NCBI GenBank assembly: GCA_947306025.1
Contig: CAMZFJ010000185.1
Location: 1 to 5,062, forward strand
Length of the DNA stretch: 5,062 bases
From: an uncultured Fibrobacter sp.
Lineage (GTDB): Bacteria; Fibrobacterota; Fibrobacteria; Fibrobacterales; Fibrobacteraceae
Direction of reading: 5' to 3'
Positions 1-4,505 of this stretch are shown here, in pieces; position 1 is the stretch's first letter; each line of letters begins with the position of its first letter. The position numbers and the translations under genes are program-made. The notes below the pieces were generated by a model. It did not search any database and was not told the DNA's origin. It saw only the letters and a list, made by a program, of their open reading frames with translations.

Positions 1-4
1 TCAA

Positions 5-21
5 TAGTCATTAGTGAATAG
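5..21. repeat. degenerate heptad repeat (TAGTNAN), edge of window
   Basis: Two consecutive 7-base units, TAGTCAT and TAGTGAA, are followed by TAG at the start of a third, just beyond the glgA terminator. The array may continue outside the window. Similar 7-base periodicity occurs at 75-87 and 1352-1386, on both sides of the glycogen synthase gene. Such heptad tracts resemble in style the short tandemly repeated sequences known from cyanobacteria, but I cannot assign a family. The tract here is very short, so confidence is low. Confidence 0.35.
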
Positions 22-50
22 AAAATGCCCCGCGTAAAAGCGGGGCATTT
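21..50 (-). terminator. rho-independent terminator of the glycogen synthase gene
   Basis: A perfect 11-bp inverted repeat (23-33 with 40-50, AAATGCCCCGC and its complement) encloses a 6-base loop. Read on the minus strand, the GC-rich stem ends in a short U run (ATTTT). The stem is A/T at its base on both sides, so it could also work in the plus direction. It lies about 65 bases past the glgA stop codon and is the only strong hairpin there. Confidence 0.85.
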
Positions 51-74
51 CTTCTAAGCTCAGAAAGATTTTCT

Positions 75-87
75 AGTAACTAGCAAC
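75..87. repeat. two heptads TAGTAAC-TAGCAAC in the glgA 3' region
   Basis: Two adjacent 7-base units differing at one base lie between the glgA stop codon and its terminator. They overlap a perfect 11-base palindrome, CTAGT-A-ACTAG, at 73-83. They match the TAGTNAN pattern at 5-21. This is probably part of the same degenerate intergenic repeat type. It is short enough that chance is possible. Confidence 0.3.
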
Positions 88-114
88 TTCAAACTGAGTA
101 CTGCGGCGAAACCG

Positions 115-1344
115 CTATCTCTTCCCTTCGCGCTTGTAGCGTTCGATGCATTCGGCGTAAAAGTCGTAGGTCTGCTTGGCAATCGTCTTCCAGCTAAACA
201 CGTCAATCGCGCGCTTGCGGCTGACTTCGCCCATCTTCTTCGCGAGTTCCGGATTTTCGAGAATCTTGTTAAGCTTGTTTGCAAAATCCGTCTGGAAGGC
301 CTTCGGATCGGCCGGTTCAAAGTTCGTTGCAGACACAGCCTTGAGCGGCACGAGGTAACCCGTTTCACCATCAACGATGATTTCTGGAATGCCACCGACT
401 GCAGAACCCACCACCGGAGTGCCGCAGCTCATGGCTTCGAGGTTGATAATGCCGAACGGTTCGTAAAGCGACGGCGTTGCAAAAACGGTTGCATGGCTGT
501 AAAGCACGCGAAGTTCCGTATGCGGCACCGCATCCTGAATCCACACGACGCCATCGCGCGTAGCCTGAACTTTTTCAATCAAGCCCTTGCATTCGTCGGC
601 AAGTTCCTGCGTGTCCGGCGCACCGGCGCAAAGCACCACTTGAGCGTTCTTGTCAATCTGCGGAATGGCCTGAATCAATTGACTAATGCCTTTTTGGCGC
701 GTAATGCGGCCCACGAAAAGCACAAACGGACGATTCGGATCCACGCCCCACTTCTTCAAAATTTCTTCGTCGAAAGTCGGCTTATAAAAGTCCGGATCGA
801 TACCGTTGTAGATAACCTTCACGCGGTCTTCCGGCACACCATAAAGTTTCATCACATCGCGCTTCATGCCTTCGCTCACAGCAATCACGCCATCAGCGGC
901 TTCGTAAGCGGTACGTTCAATCCAGCAGCTCATGTTATAGCCGCCATCGCCCAACTGTTCGGCCTTCCACGGGCGATGCGGTTCAAGCGAGTGCGTCGTG
1001 AGAATAAGCGGGCACTGCAAAAGACGACTTGCAACAACACCACCAAAATGGCTATACCAAGTATGGCAATGAATCACATCGATATCCTTCAGCGAAGACA
1101 TCCACTGTAGATTGATATCCAAGGGCTTCAAGATTTTCTTGAAGCGTTCATCGGCCGGAGTGCATTCGAGTTTCTGGCTAAAACCAATTGCACGAATATT
1201 GTCCGCATCATCATTCTGCGGGCCAAAGCAACGAGCTTCAATATGGCAGAGCTTGGAAAGTTCCTGACTGAGAAACTTGACGTGAATACCTGCACCGCCA
1301 TAAATTTCTGGCGGAAATTCATTGGTAAGAATTGCTGCGTTCAT
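115..1344 (-). CDS. glgA: glycogen synthase / alpha-maltose-1-phosphate synthase, GT4 family (actinobacterial GlgA/GlgM type)
   Basis: A 409-residue GT-B fold retaining glycosyltransferase. Family members transfer glucose from a nucleotide sugar (usually ADP-glucose) to an alpha-1,4-glucan, or to glucose-1-phosphate to give maltose-1-phosphate; it would act in the cytoplasm. Visible motifs: N-terminal GGAGIHV (16-22), HTWYSH (94-99), HSLEP then RPWKAEQLG (118-132), the donor-site GRITRQKG (212-219, with the basic R213 and K218), LCAGAPDT (238-245), and the E-x7-E motif of GT4 enzymes (E295/E303 in YEPFGIINLE). From memory, these match mycobacterial and corynebacterial GlgA/GlgM almost word for word, and length is normal for that group. 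It is unlike the GT5 GlgA of E. coli. The start at 1344 fits the family (hydrophobic beta strand straight after Met), but no Shine-Dalgarno precedes it. The gene has its own terminator and is probably monocistronic. Whether the acceptor is glycogen or glucose-1-phosphate cannot be read from sequence. Confidence 0.92.
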   Translation of the reverse strand: MNAAILTNEFPPEIYGGAGIHVKFLSQELSKLCHIEARCFGPQNDDADNIRAIGFSQKLECTPADERFKKILKPLDINLQWMSSLKDIDVIHCHTWYSHFGGVVASRLLQCPLILTTHSLEPHRPWKAEQLGDGGYNMSCWIERTAYEAADGVIAVSEGMKRDVMKLYGVPEDRVKVIYNGIDPDFYKPTFDEEILKKWGVDPNRPFVLFVGRITRQKGISQLIQAIPQIDKNAQVVLCAGAPDTQELADECKGLIEKVQATRDGVVWIQDAVPHTELRVLYSHATVFATPSLYEPFGIINLEAMSCGTPVVGSAVGGIPEIIVDGETGYLVPLKAVSATNFEPADPKAFQTDFANKLNKILENPELAKKMGEVSRKRAIDVFSWKTIAKQTYDFYAECIERYKREGKR

Positions 1345-1351
1345 AATTCAA

Positions 1352-1386
1352 TAACCAGTGGTTAGTGTTTAGGAAACAGTAGTTTG
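1352..1386. repeat. degenerate heptad tract in the glgA 5' leader
   Basis: On the plus strand, five consecutive 7-base units can be read: TAACCAG, TGGTTAG, TGTTTAG, GAAACAG, TAGTTTG. Four of the five end in AG. The tract begins 8 bases upstream of the glgA start codon and fills the place where a ribosome binding site would be expected. It is degenerate, so recent slippage is unlikely. Confidence 0.45.
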
Positions 1387-1399
1387 GAAACTCTTTCCA
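1352..1399 (-). promoter_or_regulatory. three consecutive small dyads in the glgA leader
   Basis: Three perfect inverted repeats follow one another: TAACCA-G-TGGTTA (1352-1364), TGTTT-AGG-AAACA (1366-1378) and TGGAAA-CTC-TTTCCA (1385-1399). If the -10 box at 1419-1424 is used, all three lie in the transcribed leader. They could be weak RNA hairpins that shape translation of a gene without a Shine-Dalgarno, or DNA operator half-sites. The pattern is seen directly; the role is inferred. Part of the symmetry may come from the heptad repeats that overlap the first two dyads. Confidence 0.35.
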
Positions 1400-1424
1400 T
1401 GACCTGATTCCACAAATAATTATA
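1397..1424 (-). promoter_or_regulatory. probable glgA promoter: TATAAT box plus shared leader block
   Basis: On the minus strand a perfect TATAAT (1419-1424) is followed, ten bases after its TATAA, by AATCAGGTCATGG (1397-1409). The same arrangement occurs upstream of hydrolase A. No recognisable TTGACA-like -35 lies at 16-18 bases upstream; the upstream side is a T-rich stretch. Transcription would start near 1411, giving a leader of roughly 65-70 bases, with the shared block at or next to the transcript 5' end. Confidence 0.5.
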
Positions 1425-1490
1425 AAAAAAATTAAAGGTATCCGCTATGACACGAAGCACAATTAGAGAAATGTTTCTTCAGCCGCAAAT

Positions 1491-1529
1491 ACCAAAAACG
1501 CCTCGACCACAAGGATCGAGGCGCTTGGT
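1491..1529 (-). terminator. rho-independent terminator of hydrolase A
   Basis: An 8-bp perfect stem CGCCTCGA/TCGAGGCG (1499-1506 with 1516-1523) encloses a loop containing CCACAAGG. On the minus strand it is followed by TTTTT (1498-1494). An outer ACCAA/TTGGT pair (1491-1495 with 1525-1529) can lengthen the stem. It lies about 25-60 bases past the hydrolase A stop. The loop and the downstream-flanking bases resemble those of the hydrolase B terminator. Confidence 0.88.
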
Positions 1530-1554
1530 GTTTGGAGTGTTTAGAATAGAAATA

Positions 1555-2733
1555 TTAGAAGTTCTTGCACTTGCCGTTCCAGTTGCCATCACCACCAATG
1601 ATACGGTCATGAATATACTTGCCACTGGTGCCGACAAAGTCAGCCTTGCGGAAATCTTCGCCACCAAGGTGCCAACGCATCCAAGCAACAGTTGCAGCCA
1701 TACCGCCCCACGGGCCAGAACCGTGACCCCAGTCAGCACCTTCCATCATGATAAGGCAAGCCGGAGCCTTAACGCCTGCGTTGTTGTAGTCGGCTTCGGC
1801 ATTCGGGCGTTCCATACCGTTGTTTCCATAGACAATGCCGATGGTCTTGTCGGTCGGGACTTGAGCCATTGCAGAATGTCCAAGGTCACCGCTGTTGTTG
1901 AGCATGGCGGTAATCACGCGCTTGTCTTGGATCACCATCTGTTCAGATTCGAGGCCGCCCATGGAGTGGCCGGAGCAACCGACCTTCGTCATGTCGAGCT
2001 TCTGATAAAGCGGATCGTTCGGGTCGTTATTCTTCTTTTCGAGCCAATCGAGAGCCGGTTTGCCCTGAGAAGCGTTACCCGGAGATTCGCGGAGCGCAAT
2101 CACAACAAAGCCATGAGAAGCGAGACGATGAATCATTCCTCCATATGCACCAGGTTCGGTACCGCCACCCGGTCCCCAAACGACAACAGCATGTTTCTTA
2201 TCGCTAGAGAGGCGTTTCGGGTAAGCAAGAATTCCACCGCCATCAAAACCGGTATGTTCAATGTAGTTGACTTCCATCTGGTCCTTTTCTTCTTCCTTAC
2301 CATCGGCAAGGAAAATGCCGGACTGTTTCGGAGCTTCACTAGAGCTAGATTCGACCTTCTTTTCGGAGCTAGAAGAGCTAACAACAGGAGCCTTTTCGGA
2401 ACTGGAGCTTTCGACCTTAGCTTCGCTAGAGGAACTTGCCGGAGCCACATCGCTTGAACTTGCGGCAACATCAGCAGAAGATTCCGGATTTTGGACTGTC
2501 GCGCTACTAGATTCCGCGGCAGAAGAAATTTCGGTGCCACCTTGTTGGTTTAATTCGCCACCGCCCTGAACATCGGATGTAGAGCTAGACGAATCGTCGC
2601 CCGGCTGAACTTCACCTGAACTAGACGAAAGCCCACCATAATTGTTAATTGCAGATGTGACTGCATCGTCACCACAATTGAAGAAGGCAAGCGAGCTCGC
2701 CAACACCATTGTCTTTAAAAGTTTGGATTTCAT
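1555..2733 (-). CDS. hydrolase A: Ser-linker lipoprotein with PETase/cutinase-like alpha/beta-hydrolase domain
   Basis: A 392-residue protein. Residues 1-20 form a signal peptide (K2, K4, K7, then a hydrophobic MVLASSLAFF) ending at C20, a likely lipidation site although the -1 Asn is atypical. Residues 35-138 are a Ser/Ala/Glu-rich linker. The catalytic domain spans about 139-392, with an oxyanion-type WGPGGGTEPGAY (186-197), LASHGFVVIAL (204-214), the nucleophile elbow GHSMGG with S257, and a likely catalytic H337 in GHGSG. Layout and motifs follow the dienelactone hydrolase-like / PET hydrolase (family III lipase) branch. The usual Asp after strand 7 is absent (YGNNGMER); conserved D283 and E308 are candidates. 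The substrate is unknown: an ester of plant cell wall or a polymer is a guess from the secretion and linker layout. The start is supported by AGGAGA at 2741-2746, seven bases away, and by the matching N-terminus of hydrolase B. It has its own promoter-like region and terminator. Confidence 0.85.
   Translation of the reverse strand: MKSKLLKTMVLASSLAFFNCGDDAVTSAINNYGGLSSSSGEVQPGDDSSSSTSDVQGGGELNQQGGTEISSAAESSSATVQNPESSADVAASSSDVAPASSSSEAKVESSSSEKAPVVSSSSSEKKVESSSSEAPKQSGIFLADGKEEEKDQMEVNYIEHTGFDGGGILAYPKRLSSDKKHAVVVWGPGGGTEPGAYGGMIHRLASHGFVVIALRESPGNASQGKPALDWLEKKNNDPNDPLYQKLDMTKVGCSGHSMGGLESEQMVIQDKRVITAMLNNSGDLGHSAMAQVPTDKTIGIVYGNNGMERPNAEADYNNAGVKAPACLIMMEGADWGHGSGPWGGMAATVAWMRWHLGGEDFRKADFVGTSGKYIHDRIIGGDGNWNGKCKNF
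2326..2631 (-). repeat. Ser-rich linker-coding repeats in hydrolase A
   Basis: This stretch encodes residues about 35-136, made of short runs of Ser separated by Glu, Asp, Ala, Val and Pro (for example SSSSEKKVESSSSEAP). The DNA mixes AGY and TCN serine codons, producing repeated CTAGAGCTAG-like strings. Such linkers are expected to be flexible and extended, holding the catalytic domain away from the membrane. The linker differs in length and detail from that of hydrolase B, while the domains at both ends are closely similar. Confidence 0.75.
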
Positions 2734-2751
2734 TTTTTGTTCTCCTATTTA

Positions 2752-2779
2752 CCATAACCTGATTAGAAACTACCTTATA
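2752..2779 (-). promoter_or_regulatory. probable hydrolase A promoter: TATAAG box plus shared leader block
   Basis: On the minus strand TATAAG (2774-2779) is followed, ten bases after its TATAA, by AATCAGGTTATGG (2752-2764). This matches the glgA leader in 12 of 13 block positions and all five TATAA positions at the same spacing. No -35 hexamer is recognisable. Transcription would begin near 2766, giving a leader of about 35 bases that includes the AGGAGA ribosome binding site. Confidence 0.45.
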
Positions 2780-2856
2780 ATTTCGCAGATTTTCTTCATT
2801 TTGAATAAAGTCTCGTGGACAAAAAATCCAAACAGTTAATTTGTATAAAACACATA

Positions 2857-2880
2857 GATTCCCGCCTTCGCAGGAATGAC
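2857..2880. repeat. dispersed palindromic repeat (ATTCCCGCCTTCGCaGGAAT type)
   Basis: An imperfect hairpin: ATTCC (2858-2862) pairs with GGAAT (2873-2877), and GC (2864-2865) with GC (2870-2871), around CTTC, with one mismatch. The sequence GATTCCCGCCTTCGCAGGAATGAC closely resembles an intergenic palindrome found in many bacterial genomes, whose spurious translation gives strings like SFLRRRES. It lies a few bases from the hydrolase B terminator. It is not a gene and has no transposase. Confidence 0.6.
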
Positions 2881-2886
2881 GATTGG

Positions 2887-2920
2887 AAAAAAAATCCCGG
2901 CCACAAGGGTCGGGATTTTT
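2887..2920 (-). terminator. rho-independent terminator of hydrolase B
   Basis: A 10-bp stem AAAAATCCCG/CGGGATTTTT (2890-2899 with 2911-2920) encloses a loop region containing CCACAAGG. On the minus strand it ends in a run of eight U. It sits about 30-60 bases past the hydrolase B stop. It could also terminate in the plus direction. Confidence 0.9.
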
Positions 2921-2949
2921 GGTTGTTGGAGTGTGAAACTATAATTGGA

Positions 2950-4245
2950 TTAGAAGTTCTTGCACTGGGTTTTCCATTTGCCCTGCTTGCCGATGATATT
3001 GCCATCAATGTACTTGCCACTGCGGCCAACGAAATCAGCCTTGCGTTCTGTTTCGCCACCGAGATGCCAGCGCATCCATGCAACGGTTGCAGCCATGCCG
3101 TCCCAAGAGCCAGAACCGTGACCGTAACCGCCTTCGGAGTTACGCGGGCCACCCGTCATTTCGATGAGGCAAGCCGGAGCCTTCACGCCAGCGTTGTTGT
3201 AGTCGTTCTTGGCGTTGTCCTTTTCCATACCGACTTCACCGAAGAGGATTGCAATAGAGCGATCCGTTGCGACCTTGTTGGCGCCAGCGCCATTCCAATC
3301 ACCGCTATTGTTGAGGAATGCCGTGAGCACGCGCTTATCCTTGATGACAGCCTGTTCAGATTCGAGACCGCCCATGGAGTGGCCAGAGCAGCCGACCGTA
3401 TTCATGTCGAGCTTGCCAAACAGCGGGCTATTGGAATCCTTGTTCTGCTTGTCGAGCCAATCCAAGGCCTTGATAGCATGGGAAGCATCACCCGGAGATT
3501 CCTTGAGGGCGATCACCACAAAGCCATGAGAAGCCAAGCGACGGATCATGCCTTCGTATGCGCCCGGTTCGGTACCGCCGCCCGGTCCCCAAACCACGAC
3601 ACCGTGCTTCTGCGTCGAAGAAAGCTGCTTCGGATACGAGAGGATTCCACCGCCATCCCAGCCGGTGCGAGTCTTGTATTCCACTTGCATCTGGTCCTTT
3701 TCTTCTTCCTTACCGCTAGCAAGGAAAATGCCCTTCGGGGCTTCGGCACTAGAGCTAGATTCCACCTTCTTTTCGCTGGAAGAAGACGCTACGGTTGCTG
3801 AGCTTGTCGAAGCATCGCTCGAAGAGCTGGCCGGTTTTTCAACTACGCTAGAGCTAGATGCCGGCTTTTGCACATCGGCGCTGGATGCAGGATCATGAAC
3901 GTCGGCACTAGAACCCGGCGCAACACCGCTGCTCGATGCCGGATTGTCACCACATGCGTTCGGCAAGCTAGAAGCCAAACAGCTTTCGTCAACGCTGCTA
4001 GAACTGAGCGTTTCTGCCGTTCCTGTAGAACTGGACGAAATTACAGCTTCTCCGCTCTGCTGGCCCTGAGCAGATTCACCCACCGAGCTAGAAGAAGCTC
4101 CATCGCCTGGCTGAGCTTCGCCGACAGAACTGGATGAGAAACCAGCTGCATAGTCATTGATTGCAGATGTGACGGCGTCGTCACCACAATTGAAGAAGGC
4201 CAAAGTACTGGCCAACACCATTGTTTTTAAGATTTTTGATTTCAT
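2950..4245 (-). CDS. hydrolase B: Ser-linker lipoprotein with PETase/cutinase-like alpha/beta-hydrolase domain
   Basis: A 431-residue paralogue of hydrolase A. The signal peptide and C20 (LAFFNCGDD) are nearly identical to those of A. A longer Ser/Ala-rich linker (about 36-170) contains a Cys pair (C89, C98) absent from A. The catalytic domain (172-431) has the oxyanion-type WGPGGGTEPGAY (219-230), the nucleophile S290 in GHSMGG, and a likely His H376 in GHGSG. Over the first 145 domain residues, 112 are identical to A by hand count with no gaps. The canonical Asp after strand 7 is replaced by EVGME; D316 and E341 are conserved with A. Three further Cys (286, 359, 428) are shared with A. An in-frame ATG at 4290 exists, but the start at 4245 is chosen because AGGAGT lies seven bases upstream and the N-terminus then matches A exactly. 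The likely role is an envelope-anchored esterase of unknown substrate. The pair probably arose by tandem duplication. Confidence 0.85.
   Translation of the reverse strand: MKSKILKTMVLASTLAFFNCGDDAVTSAINDYAAGFSSSSVGEAQPGDGASSSSVGESAQGQQSGEAVISSSSTGTAETLSSSSVDESCLASSLPNACGDNPASSSGVAPGSSADVHDPASSADVQKPASSSSVVEKPASSSSDASTSSATVASSSSEKKVESSSSAEAPKGIFLASGKEEEKDQMQVEYKTRTGWDGGGILSYPKQLSSTQKHGVVVWGPGGGTEPGAYEGMIRRLASHGFVVIALKESPGDASHAIKALDWLDKQNKDSNSPLFGKLDMNTVGCSGHSMGGLESEQAVIKDKRVLTAFLNNSGDWNGAGANKVATDRSIAILFGEVGMEKDNAKNDYNNAGVKAPACLIEMTGGPRNSEGGYGHGSGSWDGMAATVAWMRWHLGGETERKADFVGRSGKYIDGNIIGKQGKWKTQCKNF
3736..4140 (-). repeat. Ser-rich linker-coding repeats in hydrolase B
   Basis: This stretch encodes residues about 36-170. 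Repeating units of the form PASSS-x-V / SSADV appear around residues 102-142, along with several SSSS runs. It is about 30 residues longer than the linker of A, and only the last part (SSSSEKKVESSSS) aligns easily. It includes a Ser-poor patch with C89 and C98. Length variation by repeat slippage or in-frame recombination is the likely cause. Confidence 0.7.
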
Positions 4246-4252
4246 TCTAAGT

Positions 4253-4258
4253 ACTCCT
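4253..4258 (-). promoter_or_regulatory. ribosome binding site deciding the hydrolase B start
   Basis: AGGAGT on the minus strand lies seven bases before the ATG at 4245, the same spacing as AGGAGA before hydrolase A. This, with the matching MKSK-LKTMVLAS N-termini, favours 4245 over the in-frame ATG at 4290, which has no such site. Confidence 0.8.
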
Positions 4259-4397
4259 CTTATTTTTTGCAAAACCAGCAACCCATCCATTAACCCCTAA
4301 AGGGGGCTATTTTTTAAACTAAATCAAAACATGAGGAGGAACTATATATGTAAAATTCCTTTTATTGATAAAAAATCCATAACGACCTTAAAAAAGG
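4259..4397 (-). promoter_or_regulatory. hydrolase B upstream region, no confident promoter
   Basis: This AT-rich gap between the folE terminator and hydrolase B must hold the hydrolase B promoter if B is transcribed alone. A TATAGT (4341-4346, minus) is a possible -10 without a good -35. A short CCCC-TAAA-GGGG hairpin (4294-4305), next to T6 on the plus side, is too weak to call a terminator. GGTTAATGG at 4287-4295 (minus) faintly recalls the GGTTATGG end of the block upstream of hydrolase A. Confidence 0.3.
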
Positions 4398-4423
4398 AAA
4401 AAGCCGGAACAAAAGATTCCGGC
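4398..4423 (-). terminator. rho-independent terminator of folE
   Basis: A perfect 7-bp stem GCCGGAA/TTCCGGC (4403-4409 with 4417-4423) encloses a 7-base loop. On the minus strand it is followed by TTTTT, then CC and TTTTT again. It lies about 80 bases past the folE stop. Confidence 0.9.
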
Positions 4424-4505
4424 AAACAAGCATACGCAAAAATTTTTCGCCCCAATTCCCCTAACTTTGCATCAGGACAGGGCACAAAACGACAATATAC
4501 CGCAA

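Noticed and set aside
493..1110. Plus-strand open frame of 205 codons
   Set aside because: Antisense to the conserved middle of the glycogen synthase; the sense protein has clear family motifs and the antisense one does not.
1447..2457. Long plus-strand open frame (336 codons) antisense to hydrolase A, with a similar one (2815-3801) antisense to hydrolase B
   Set aside because: The two antisense products resemble each other only because the sense genes are paralogous and read in the same opposite frame. There is no ribosome binding site, no recognisable protein motif, and the first runs through the hydrolase A terminator, while the second begins next to the dispersed palindrome.
2267..2569. 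Plus-strand Glu/Leu/Ser-rich open frames opposite the linker regions
   Set aside because: They are the reverse reading of repeated Ser codons (AGY/TCN), which gives Glu, Leu, Ala and Ser by composition alone.
2326..2631. Ser-linker DNA repeats considered as a CRISPR or satellite array
   Set aside because: Units are irregular, lie in frame within a coding region, and have no constant repeat-spacer structure.
4294..4316. CCCC-TAAA-GGGG followed by T-rich sequence as a plus-strand terminator
   Set aside because: Only a 4-bp stem, and no plus-strand gene lies upstream to be terminated.
4341..4354. AGGAGG followed by ATATATG on the plus strand, looking like a ribosome binding site and start
   Set aside because: The ATG at 4348 is followed immediately by TAA, so only a one-codon frame exists. 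A remnant of a lost gene is possible but unsupported.
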